A DNA stretch of 48,358 nt from NCBI GenBank assembly GCA_945893365.1, contig CAMDED010000048.1, positions 1 to 48,358 on the forward strand, in the 5' to 3' direction. Origin of the DNA: Candidatus Sulfopaludibacter sp. SbA3. Lineage in GTDB: Bacteria > Acidobacteriota > Terriglobia > Bryobacterales > Bryobacteraceae. The notes under the pieces were generated by a model that saw only the letters and a list, made by a program, of their open reading frames with translations, was not told the origin of the DNA and made no database searches. A program made the translations under genes and the position numbers. Within the stretch, counting starts at the first letter, position 1, and each line of letters starts with the position of its first letter. Of the stretch, positions 18,418-28,286 are shown piece by piece.

Positions 18418-18780
18418 TCAGTCTTGTCCATATTCAAACAACAGTTGATCGGCTAGACCTTCCTTATCCTTCGTCACGACCCGACGAATCGCCTTGCTCT
18501 CAAAACTGATCTTCAAGATCTCCTCCTCGGTGAGCCCGAGGTGTCGTATCAGATGCGTGGAGGTGTGCTGCCCCTTTTTCTTTCCGTCCTTCCCCTCTTT
18601 CCACTCATCTCTCAGGTAGTCTTCTAGTGCTAGCCTTTTCTTGCGCCACTGGCATCGCGTCCGGAGGTACGCGTACACCCCCACGAGCGCGATGATGCCC
18701 GTGACGATTGAGAAAATGCTGTCGAGGGCAGAGAGTGCTGAGCAGGGCATACACGTGATGATACTCACGTGCGGAGCCAT
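18418..18780 (-). CDS. Passenger membrane-anchored protein coupled to transposase
   Basis: Not recognised. The 120-residue product starts at the ATG embedded in TGATG, where the transposase stop shares its A with this start; that implies translation of both from one message. The N-terminus has two Cys (TCMPCSAL) and one membrane helix (LDSIFSIVTGIIALVGVYAYL, about residues 16-36). A basic linker (TRCQWRKKRL) and a charged cytoplasmic domain follow, with an LGLTEEEILKIS helix and a DKEGLADQLLFEYGQD tail. Winged-helix or effector-like folds are possible. A longer frame to 18,921 only overlaps the transposase. Confidence 0.65.
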   Translation of the reverse strand: MAPHVSIITCMPCSALSALDSIFSIVTGIIALVGVYAYLRTRCQWRKKRLALEDYLRDEWKEGKDGKKKGQHTSTHLIRHLGLTEEEILKISFESKAIRRVVTKDKEGLADQLLFEYGQD

Positions 18781-19765
18781 CAGGCAAGCAGTTCCGACAA
18801 GTCCCAAACGTGATCCGTGGTCCCCGCTTCCATCGCGGGCGTAACGCGGATCGACTTGTGAATCCGGCAGAAGTTGTAATAGGCGAAGTGCAGGCAGTAG
18901 GCGGACCAGAGATTCTCCCACTTCTTTGAGAAGCCATTCGTCAAGCGCGTCAGTCTGCGTATCTGCATTCTGATCGTGAGGTTCTGACGCTCGACAATCG
19001 AAGTGCAGATGCGTTCGGGATCAGGATTTCCGAGGACTGGGACCACCTCCACGGAGGCGACTTCGGCGGGGCTATATCGTGCTTCGCCTTCTTGCGGCGC
19101 GCGGTACACCTTGATCAGTTGCGCGTAGCTCACGCGATCCGCCAGCGTGTCGGAAATCGCGTTCACGTACGGGGCGAAGCCATCCGTTGTGATTTGGAAG
19201 GGCTGGTGCGCGATAGCATGCCGCAGCCCCTCGATGAAAATGTCCGTGGTGGCTTTGCTGCGGCGACCGAGAGCGAAGTTCAGAACCAACTTGCTGTGCC
19301 GTTCGATGGCGACGAAGCAATACTGATCGCCAATGGTTTCGTCGTGTTGTTCCTCGGGCCGCTTGTGGCCTTCCTTCTTCTTGATGAATCCCCAAACTTC
19401 GTCAGCCTCGACATCACGAACCGGAACGTTCACTATCAGCTTGCCCATGACCTTCTCACAGCGCTCGCCAGCCAGAGCGAGGGCCTTGAAGATTGTGTGC
19501 TTGTCGATTCCGGTGATCCGTGAGGTCGACGCGATAGAGTTCCCCTCCAAGAGCATCTTGATGGCGAGGGTGATTCTCTCTTCGGAGACGTACATCTCGC
19601 CCAAAGTAGGCGGTGCGCTTCGGTGTACGTCTTTCTGCACTGCGGGCAGCGGAAGCGGCGTAGTCCGTTGCGGTGCTTGCCGAACCGCTGGCACATAACC
19701 TCGCAGGAGGCGCATTCCATCGCCGCCGATTTTGCTTGCCGATCCGCAATCAACATATAGTCCAT
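18780..19765 (-). pseudogene. IS1-family transposase with a -1 frameshift
   Basis: DDE transposase. The N-terminal zinc-ribbon part (CASCEVMCQRFGKHRNGLRRFRCPQCRKTYTEAH) is in one frame. The HTH and catalytic parts (MYVSEERITLAIKMLLEGNSIASTSRITGIDKHTI, then DEVWGF, TTDGFAPYVNAI and VERQNLTIRMQ, which supply the three acidic residues) are in the -1 frame. The switch falls near 19,610-19,625, after TEAHR. I see no XXXYYYZ slippery heptamer in the right register there, so a 1-base indel is more likely than programmed frameshifting. The exact start is uncertain (ATG at 19,765, 19,756 or 19,720). The C-terminal signature YYNFCRIHKSIRVTPAMEAG is intact. Confidence 0.85.
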
Positions 19766-19823
19766 TGTAATGCTTAGGCGGGCAAGCTGCAATAGATAAT
19801 TGCTAAATGTTTACAGATTTTGC

Positions 19824-19852
19824 TTGCCACATTCTCGAAGACGCGGTATATT
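19824..19852 (+). promoter_or_regulatory. Promoter of the winged-helix passenger gene
   Basis: TTGCCA (19,824-19,829), a 17-base spacer and TATATT (19,847-19,852) each match consensus at five of six bases. The start of transcription would fall near 19,859, right at the AGAGGT RBS, giving a very short leader. Confidence 0.6.
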
Positions 19853-19870
19853 CAACGCAGAGGTAAACAT

Positions 19871-20698
19871 ATGGCAAGCACTGAAACAGTGGACGACGTG
19901 ATCGACCTGGAAGAAGCGTTGGTCCAATCTGATACACCAGGAGAGGTTGAATCCAAGCGGGAGCAATCCACTATCAGCTTTCCTTACCATGACTTGACGG
20001 ATGCAATCACGGTCGCCAAGGGCATACATGCATTCGGCGGAACATGCGAAAACGCGCAACTCGCCGCACAGCTACAAAGCACAGTAACAAGCGGCGGCTT
20101 CAGGCTGCGGCTGTTGGCAGCCAAGATCTTCGGCCTGATCACCTACAAGGAAGGGCGCAACACCCTGACTAGGCTTGGCGAGCAAATTTGCGATTCGAAG
20201 CAGGAAAAGGCCGCCAGCGCGGAAGCCTTCCTGAACGTGACGCTCTACCGGCAAGTATACGAGCGCTTTAAGAACGGTGCGCTTCCGCCCAATCAAGGTC
20301 TTGAGGCGGCCATCGCCGCAATGGGCGTCATTGAGAAGCAGGCGGGGAAGGCACGGCAGGTGCTGCAACGCTCGGCTAGCCAAGCGGGGTTCTTTTGGTC
20401 TGGCCAGGACCGATTGGTAATGCCGCCCATCAACGGCAGAGCAGACCAAGCAGCCCGCGCAGAAAAGAATCCCCCCCCGGACGGAGAGAAACCGAAAGGC
20501 GGCGGCGATGGTGGCGGTGGAAATACTCTGCACCCCCTCATTGCTGGCCTGATAAAGACCCTGCCCGCAGACGAAAACTGGCCCATCGAAAGGCGCGTGA
20601 AATGGCTACGCGCGGCGGCGCAGAACTTCGATCTCATCTACCAGGACAGCGGAGACGACTTTATCGAAATAAAGATTCAAAGGGGTACGGCGCAGTGA
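19871..20698 (+). CDS. Passenger protein, DUF5343-like winged helix
   Basis: A 275-residue passenger of the element. The N-terminal acidic tail (MASTETVDDVIDLEEALVQ) precedes a helical region AITVAKGIHAFGGTCENAQLAAQL and then GGFRLRLLAAKIFGLITYKEGRNTLTRLGEQI, which looks like a winged helix. This resembles the DUF5343 family, though that assignment is from memory of the pattern. A Pro/Gly-rich linker (PPPDGEKPKGGGDGGGG, about residues 200-216) joins a C-terminal domain HPLIAGLIKTLPADENWPIERRVKWLRAAAQNFDLIYQD. The ATG at 19,871 is chosen because of the RBS and promoter just upstream. Role unknown; DNA binding or regulation of the element is possible. Confidence 0.75.
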   Translation: MASTETVDDVIDLEEALVQSDTPGEVESKREQSTISFPYHDLTDAITVAKGIHAFGGTCENAQLAAQLQSTVTSGGFRLRLLAAKIFGLITYKEGRNTLTRLGEQICDSKQEKAASAEAFLNVTLYRQVYERFKNGALPPNQGLEAAIAAMGVIEKQAGKARQVLQRSASQAGFFWSGQDRLVMPPINGRADQAARAEKNPPPDGEKPKGGGDGGGGNTLHPLIAGLIKTLPADENWPIERRVKWLRAAAQNFDLIYQDSGDDFIEIKIQRGTAQ

Positions 20699-20747
20699 AG
20701 AAATTCGCGACCGGCCTATAAGTCCACATTCGCGGACCACCAGAGCG

Positions 20748-20767
20748 TGGGAGCCGAAAGGCTCCCG
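20748..20767 (+). terminator. Hairpin between the passenger gene and the tRNA
   Basis: A perfect GGGAGCC-GAAA-GGCTCCC stem with a GNRA-type loop lies 50 bases after the passenger stop and about 20 bases before the tRNA. There is no U-tract, so it may be a weak terminator or an RNA-processing structure rather than a true terminator. Confidence 0.35.
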
Positions 20768-20786
20768 TTCACTCCGGCGTCAACGC

Positions 20787-20875
20787 GCGGGTGTGGTGGA
20801 ACTGGAATACACAGCGGTCTTTAAAACCGCCGTCCTGCCAGGGAATTGTGGGTTCAAATCCCACCACCCGCACCA
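20787..20875 (+). tRNA. Leucine-type tRNA with anticodon UUA (would read UAA stop)
   Basis: The 89-nt cloverleaf is complete: acceptor GCGGGTG/CACCCGC (7 bp, perfect), D-arm GTG/CAC with GG in the loop, anticodon stem GCGGT/ACCGC (perfect), T-arm GTGGG/CCCAC around TTCAAAT, discriminator A, and an encoded CCA. The 17-nt variable region with a short stem makes it a type II tRNA. The D-arm spelling and A73 resemble bacterial tRNA-Leu. The anticodon loop is CTTTAAA, so positions 34-36 (20,821-20,823) are UUA, complementary to the ochre codon UAA. A single change (position 35, A to U) would derive it from tRNA-Leu(UAA). It lies inside the mobile element. Charging and expression are unproven. Confidence 0.88.
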
Positions 20876-20890
20876 TTGAAAACATCGGCT

Positions 20891-21169
20891 TCATTCAGCC
20901 TTTCCCTTAGCCCAACGCGCCTTAGCGGCCTGTTGGGCTATTGCTTTTCTTGCCTCTGGCGAGAGCTTCTCGGCTCTAATCTTCCCGCCTTTCGAGCCAC
21001 CTAGTTTTCCGAGCGCAACAGCGGCTGGGTTCTTCACCTTGACCGGCACCGGAAACGATATCACATTGCCCACGGCTTCCGCAGGCTCAACGGTGGCCTT
21101 TGCTGCCGCGATGCTTGCGCGTCTAGGCACGCCTTTATTATGCGGACTGCTGAATGACATCGTCAACAA
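20891..21169 (-). CDS. Small passenger protein with GGKxRAEKLSPEARKAI motif
   Basis: A 92-residue basic protein. The C-terminal half (ALGKLGGSKGGKIRAEKLSPEARKAIAQQAAKARWAKGKAE) belongs to a very common class of small bacterial proteins with a KGG-type motif and two predicted helices. Their function is unknown to me. The N-terminal half is low complexity. The start may be 21,169 or the ATG at 21,160. It overlaps the 3' end of the 69-aa gene by 32 bases, which suggests co-transcription. Stop is TGA. Confidence 0.6.
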   Translation of the reverse strand: MLTMSFSSPHNKGVPRRASIAAAKATVEPAEAVGNVISFPVPVKVKNPAAVALGKLGGSKGGKIRAEKLSPEARKAIAQQAAKARWAKGKAE

Positions 21170-21347
21170 TCGCCAGCGCCGCCCGTAGATTCTCTCGTGC
21201 TGCCGCCGTTCGGTTCTCTGGAAGTGCTGGGGCCGTCTCCAAAATGAGGTCGGCTTGCTCGATCAGGTTGCGGAGTGCTTGTAGCGCGTCGCGGTCAACT
21301 GCACCGGAAGGCAACGGGTCAGAATTTTTCGTCAACGCAACAATCAC
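21138..21347 (-). CDS. Small passenger ORF starting inside the terminal repeat
   Basis: A 69-residue helical protein (DALQALRNLIEQADLILETAPALPENRTAAARENLRAALAIVDDVIQQ), not recognised. Its GTG start at 21,347 lies within the right inverted repeat, so the transposon end supplies the start codon; a TTG four codons later is also within the repeat. It ends with tandem TAA TAA. If the neighbouring UUA-anticodon tRNA suppressed both, only five residues would be added before a TAG. Confidence 0.5.
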   Translation of the reverse strand: MIVALTKNSDPLPSGAVDRDALQALRNLIEQADLILETAPALPENRTAAARENLRAALAIVDDVIQQSA

Positions 21348-21355
21348 CCACTACC
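21330..21355. repeat. Right terminal inverted repeat of the element
   Basis: 26 bases forming a perfect inverted copy of 18,381-18,406. AAATCC follows at 21,356-21,361, duplicating the left flank. Confidence 0.92.
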
Positions 21356-21361
21356 AAATCC
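21356..21361. repeat. Target-site duplication, right copy (AAATCC)
   Basis: Matches 18,375-18,380 on the other side of the element. Confidence 0.85.
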
Positions 21362-21566
21362 GGCGGGCCTGCAGCGCCTGCCCGCGTCCGCCCCCGCTCC
21401 CCGTGGGCTTGGCTGGGCGACGCACAAGGCGCCGGTCCGCGGGACCATTCATGAGGAATGGGACCGTCCTGCTGAAGCGGCGGTTCCGGAGACGCCAGGG
21501 CGCGCGAGATCGTTTTTCGCACCGGTCAACCGGTCCCCGCGCCTGTGTTACCCTTAGATATTCCAC

Positions 21567-22340
21567 GTGCCGGCTCGTGTCAGCGAAGCCTTTGTGTTAC
21601 GGACGTTCCCGCTGAAAGAGGCGGATCTCGTGGTGAGTTTCTTATCCCGGGATCAAGGAAAATTGCGCGGCGTCGCCAAGCGCGCACGGAAGCCGAAAAG
21701 CGCGTTCGGCTCCGGTTTGGAAAGGCTGTCCCATATCCGGATGTCGTATTTCCAGACCGAATCCAGGGAATTGGTTAACCTCGATTCCTGCGAGCTGATT
21801 CATTCCCAGTTTCGGCTGGCGTCGGATTACGCGGCCAGCGTATCGCTGGATTTTATCGCCGAGGTGACGGATCAGTTGCTTCCGTCGAACGAGCCGAGCG
21901 AGAGGTATTTCCGGCTTGTGGCGGCGGTCTTGGAACATCTGCGGGCTGAACCCGCCAATTTTTGGCGGGTCGTGACGTACTTCAGCCTGTGGGCGGTGCG
22001 GCTATCCGGGTTTCTCCCGGAACTGAACGTTTGTCTCGGCTGTGGAGCTTGGCTGAACGAGCAGGCCTTGCCCGCGATGGAAAGGGCTTGGTTTTCGCGG
22101 TCTCGCGCCGGTCTGGTTTGCGGTGAGTGCCGCCAGTCCCAAGGGCTTCGGGAGGGCGGGGAGTTGACGGGTTTTTCCAGGTTACTGGCGGAAAACATGC
22201 TAAGGAATCCTATTGCCGCGATTCTCCCGGAGGGCTGGCCCGCCGGGGCGGCGGTCGACCTGCGCCGTTTTCTGGTCCAACAGATTGAAACCCACATCGA
22301 ACGGAAACTCGTCACTGCGCCGCTTCTTGAAGCTCTATAA
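21567..22340 (+). CDS. recO: DNA repair protein RecO
   Basis: A 257-residue recombination mediator of the RecFOR pathway, which helps load RecA onto SSB-coated DNA. The N-terminal OB fold reads SEAFVLRTFPLKEADLVVSFLSRDQGKLRGVAKRARKPKS. The C-terminal domain has zinc-type cysteines in NVCLGCGAWL and LVCGECRQ. The GTG start at 21,567 fits the conserved beginning. TAA stop. glyQ follows 12 bp later, suggesting a recO-glyQ-glyS transcript. Confidence 0.93.
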   Translation: MPARVSEAFVLRTFPLKEADLVVSFLSRDQGKLRGVAKRARKPKSAFGSGLERLSHIRMSYFQTESRELVNLDSCELIHSQFRLASDYAASVSLDFIAEVTDQLLPSNEPSERYFRLVAAVLEHLRAEPANFWRVVTYFSLWAVRLSGFLPELNVCLGCGAWLNEQALPAMERAWFSRSRAGLVCGECRQSQGLREGGELTGFSRLLAENMLRNPIAAILPEGWPAGAAVDLRRFLVQQIETHIERKLVTAPLLEAL

Positions 22341-22352
22341 GCATTATCCAAA

Positions 22353-23243
22353 ATGGATTCTTTTCAACAAGTTATCTTCAAGCTCAAACAATACTGGGCC
22401 GACCGCGGTTGCGTCATCCAGGAACCGCACGATGTTGAGGTCGGCGCGGGCACGATGTGTCCGGAAACCTTTCTCCGCGTTCTCGGCCCCAAGCCCTATC
22501 GCGTGGCCTACGTCCAGCCCAGCCGCAGGCCCGCCGACGGCCGTTACGGCGAGAACCCCAACCGCCTCTACAAGCATTCGCAGCTACAGGTGATCTTGAA
22601 GCCGACGCCGGACGACGTGATCGAGCAGTATCTGGGCAGCCTCGAGGCCATAGGCATCGACTTGGCGAAGCACGACATCAAGTTCGAGGAAGACAACTGG
22701 GAAGCGCCCACGCTCGGAGCCTGGGGCATCGGCTGGCAGGTCATGCTCGACGGCCTTGAAATCACTCAGTTCACCTACTTCCAGCAGTGCGGCGGCATGG
22801 ATCTCGATCTTTGCCCCGCCGAGATCACTTACGGTCTTGAGCGTCTCACCGCCTTTCTACAAGTGAAGGACAGCGTCTACGATATCGAGTGGGCGCCCAG
22901 GTTCACCTATGGCGACGTCCGTTTCAACGACGAGCTGCAATATTCGGTCTACAACTTCGAGATGGCCGATGTGGGGACGCTGTGGCAACTGTTCGACCTC
23001 CACGAAAAGGAATGTACGCGGCTGCTCGGCTTGTATCCGGAATCGAAGGAAAAGCGCCGCTTCCCGCTTCTGCCGGCCTACGACCACGTCCTGAAGTGTT
23101 CCAACCTCTTTAACACCCTTGACGCCCGTGGCGCGATCAGCGTCACGGAACGCGTCGGCGTGATTCAGCGCGTCCGCAGGATCGCCGTCGGCGTGGCGCA
23201 GGCCTGGGTCAAACAGCAGTCCGGATTGGAGGCGGCACAATAA
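22353..23243 (+). CDS. glyQ: Glycyl-tRNA synthetase alpha subunit
   Basis: Catalytic alpha subunit of the bacterial alpha2beta2 glycyl-tRNA synthetase, 296 residues, normal length. Signature segments include [64 protein letters not shown] and the active-site [26 protein letters not shown] stop overlaps the glyS ATG by one base (TAATG). It charges tRNA-Gly in the cytosol. Confidence 0.97.
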   Translation: MDSFQQVIFKLKQYWADRGCVIQEPHDVEVGAGTMCPETFLRVLGPKPYRVAYVQPSRRPADGRYGENPNRLYKHSQLQVILKPTPDDVIEQYLGSLEAIGIDLAKHDIKFEEDNWEAPTLGAWGIGWQVMLDGLEITQFTYFQQCGGMDLDLCPAEITYGLERLTAFLQVKDSVYDIEWAPRFTYGDVRFNDELQYSVYNFEMADVGTLWQLFDLHEKECTRLLGLYPESKEKRRFPLLPAYDHVLKCSNLFNTLDARGAISVTERVGVIQRVRRIAVGVAQAWVKQQSGLEAAQ

Positions 23244-25213
23244 TGAGCGCGCTTCCGTTCTTGCTTGAGATCGGCGTTGAGGAAATTCCGGACTGGATGA
23301 TCGCGGGCGCGCTTGAGAGCCTCCGCGCGCTGTTTCAGGAACTGCTCGCGGCGCGCAATCTGGCCGAAGGAGTGACGCTCGCGCTCGACGCAACGCCCCG
23401 CCGCCTGGTGTTGCGCGCCAAAGGTCTTTCGGACCGGCAGCGGGATTCCGAAGAGTTGCTGCTCGGCCCCGCGAAGTCAGCCGCGCCCGCCGCCATTGAA
23501 GGATTCGCGCGCAAGCTCGGTGTGAGCGCGGGCGATCTGGGCGTGGAGGCCGGTCCAAAAGGCGACCGCGTCAGTTTCCGGAAGAAAGTCGCCGGCCGCC
23601 CGGCAAGCGAAATCCTGGCCGAGGCGCTGCCTGGCCTCATTCTTAAGATCTACTTCCCGAAGACGATGTTCTGGACCGTGCCGACCGGCCCGCGCTTCAT
23701 CCGGCCCATACGCTGGATCGTCGCGTTACTCGGGGAGACCGTCGTGCCTTTTGAACTCGCGGGCGTGCATTCGGGCAACCGGACTTCCGGTCACCGGAAG
23801 CTGGGCAAAGCTGGCGTGCCGGTGACCTTCGAGAACTACGAACAGACGCTCCGGGACAACTTCGTCATTCTCTCCGCGGACGAGCGTCGAGACAAGATCC
23901 GCGCTGAAATCACAGCGCGCGTAAAACCCGATCCCGCGCTGCTTGAGACGCTGGTCTACATCACCGAATACCCCACGGTCATCAGCGGCAGCTTTGATCG
24001 GTCGTACCTGACGCTCCCCGCCGAGGTGCTCGTGACGGTGATGAAACAGCATCAGAAATACTTCTCGGTTGAGGACGAAGCGGGCGCGCTCGCGCCGCGA
24101 TTCCTCGCGGTGATGAACTCGAGCGGCGACCCCGACGGCTTGGTGCGGTCCGGCAACGAACGAGTCTTGCGGGCGCGATTCAACGATGCCCGCTTCTTCT
24201 GGGATGCCGACCAGAAGGCGACGCTCGCCGCCCGCGTGCCCTCCCTTGCAAACGTCACGTTTCAGGCGAAACTTGGCTCCTATCTTGATAAAACTAAACG
24301 TGTTGTTGAACTTGCCGGACAGCTTGGCGGGGATGCCGACGCCGTCCGCGCGGCGGAGCTTGCGAAGTGCGACCTCACGGCTGAGCTTGTCAAGGAATTT
24401 ACGGAATTGCAGGGCGTTGTAGGCGGGCTCTACGCGCGCGCTCAGGGCGAAAACGAGACTGTCGCGCGCGCGATTTACGACCAGTACAAACCCGCGAGCA
24501 TGGAGGATTCAATACCGCGCGACCGCGCAGGGCAGATTCTCTCTATCGCCGACAAGCTCGACACCTTGCGAGGCTGCTTTTCGATCGGGCTCATCCCCAC
24601 CGGATCGCGCGATCCTTTCGCGCTGCGCCGCGCCGCTCAGGGCATCGTCAAGATTCTGGTCGAGGCAAAGCTTTCGCTGCCCGTTGCCGCCATTCTAAAG
24701 GAGGACGCTCAGTTAGCGGAGTTCTTCGTCGATCGCGTGCGCTACTACTTTAAGGAAATCCGCGGATTCAAGTACGACGAAGTGAACGCCGTTCTGGCCT
24801 CGGGATGGGACGATCCGGTGAGCGTCGAAAGCCGTCTCGCCGCCGTGCAAGCGGTGCGGCCGACGGCGAACTTCGAACCGCTGGCGGCGAGCTTCAAACG
24901 GATTCAGAACATCCTTAAGCAGGCGGATTTCAAGGGCGGCGTCGCCATTGACCCGGCCCTCCTCGAACCGGGCGCGGAAGCCGATCTTTACGCGGAGTTT
25001 ACGAAAGTTCGCGTCACTGTGGCTAAACAGGCGCATGGACCGGCGCTCGAGACTATCGCATCGCTGCGGCCGGCGGTAGACCGCTTTTTCGACAAAGTGC
25101 TGGTCAACGCTGCCGACGCCGGCGTGCGGCGGAATCGCCTCTCGCTGCTCCACCAGTTGCTTTCGGAGTTTTCGACGATCGCGGATTTTTCAGAAATTGT
25201 AACCACTTCATAG
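23243..25213 (+). CDS. glyS: Glycyl-tRNA synthetase beta subunit
   Basis: Beta subunit needed for tRNA binding, 656 residues, near normal length. N-terminal LPFLLEIGVEEIPDWMIAGALESL and conserved PTGPRFIRPIRWIVALLG, FPTVISGSF-like YPTVISGSFDRSYLTLPAEVLVTVMKQHQKYFSV, and the HD-like C-terminal KLDTLRGCFSIGLIPTGSRDPFALRRAAQG identify it. It overlaps glyQ by one base and ends TAG 13 bp before ppdK. Confidence 0.97.
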   Translation: MSALPFLLEIGVEEIPDWMIAGALESLRALFQELLAARNLAEGVTLALDATPRRLVLRAKGLSDRQRDSEELLLGPAKSAAPAAIEGFARKLGVSAGDLGVEAGPKGDRVSFRKKVAGRPASEILAEALPGLILKIYFPKTMFWTVPTGPRFIRPIRWIVALLGETVVPFELAGVHSGNRTSGHRKLGKAGVPVTFENYEQTLRDNFVILSADERRDKIRAEITARVKPDPALLETLVYITEYPTVISGSFDRSYLTLPAEVLVTVMKQHQKYFSVEDEAGALAPRFLAVMNSSGDPDGLVRSGNERVLRARFNDARFFWDADQKATLAARVPSLANVTFQAKLGSYLDKTKRVVELAGQLGGDADAVRAAELAKCDLTAELVKEFTELQGVVGGLYARAQGENETVARAIYDQYKPASMEDSIPRDRAGQILSIADKLDTLRGCFSIGLIPTGSRDPFALRRAAQGIVKILVEAKLSLPVAAILKEDAQLAEFFVDRVRYYFKEIRGFKYDEVNAVLASGWDDPVSVESRLAAVQAVRPTANFEPLAASFKRIQNILKQADFKGGVAIDPALLEPGAEADLYAEFTKVRVTVAKQAHGPALETIASLRPAVDRFFDKVLVNAADAGVRRNRLSLLHQLLSEFSTIADFSEIVTTS

Positions 25214-25226
25214 GGAGAGAGAACGA

Positions 25227-27968
<2,742 letters not shown>

Positions 27969-28275
27969 AGCGCCGGCTCTGGAAAACAGCCATTCGCGGG
28001 AAAAAGTGGGAAGGGAAGCGGCGCCTTGGTGTCGATACCGTTGAACGCCACGGAGCCGCTATCCCCGCCCGACGCTTTGCGCATGCCATGTCCGGCCTCG
28101 TCCGGCTTGCGGAACATTGACATTCCGTTCCGTTACAAATACGATAAATACTATCGCGCTTGTGGTTAGGCGTAGTGTGCGCTCAGGCCGCCATCGCGAA
28201 AGCTCGCGAAGATCCGCACCGGAAAAGAAAAAAGAAATCGCATGGAATACAGCCGCTCCGGCGCCCGCCAGAACA
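27969..28275. other. Intergenic stretch between ppdK and prs
   Basis: No gene of normal size. It holds the prs promoter (28,117-28,145), an untranslated leader of about 125 bases, and a 14-codon upstream ORF that runs into the prs start. Confidence 0.6.
28117..28145 (+). promoter_or_regulatory. prs promoter
   Basis: A perfect TTGACA (28,117-28,122), 17-base spacer and TACGAT (28,140-28,145). It sits far inside the longest open frame, so translation must start downstream, which supports the 28,276 start of prs. Confidence 0.7.
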
Positions 28276-28286
28276 ATGCACTATGA
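28242..28286 (+). other. Upstream ORF of 14 codons overlapping the prs start
   Basis: An ATG at 28,242 opens a short frame (MEYSRSGARQNNAL) that stops at a TGA inside the first codons of prs. A purine-rich stretch (AAAAAAGAAA) precedes it. It could couple translation to prs, which itself lacks an obvious RBS, or it may be chance. Confidence 0.3.

Larger units (their letters stand above)
18381..21355. mobile_element. IS1-like transposon, 2,975 bp, with passenger genes and a tRNA
   Basis: Boundaries are set by perfect 26-bp inverted repeats (18,381-18,406 and 21,330-21,355; outer bases GGTAGTGGGTGATTG) and the 6-bp direct repeat AAATCC outside them. The contents, left to right, are a coupled membrane-protein gene (minus), an IS1-type DDE transposase with a frameshift (minus), a winged-helix-like passenger (plus), a type II tRNA with anticodon UUA (plus), and two overlapping small ORFs (minus). 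It inserted between rpsO and recO. Perfect ends and duplication point to a recent insertion; the broken transposase suggests it may now be immobile without help. Confidence 0.9.

Noticed and set aside
20787-20875. Selenocysteine tRNA (selC)
   Set aside because: Sec tRNAs read UCA in the anticodon and have a longer acceptor and D stem. This one has a 7-bp acceptor, a short D stem and UUA.
21138-21169. Readthrough of TAA by the element's own tRNA to fuse the two small ORFs
   Set aside because: The frames differ, and after the tandem TAA only three more sense codons precede a TAG, so suppression would not create a useful fusion.
18381-21355. CRISPR array or phage origin for the region
   Set aside because: No short spaced direct repeats, no integrase, no phage structural genes; the ends and duplication fit a transposon.
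28117-28275. N-terminal extension of prs
   Set aside because: The promoter lies at its start and the added residues do not resemble PRPP synthetases; the conserved N-terminus begins at 28,276.
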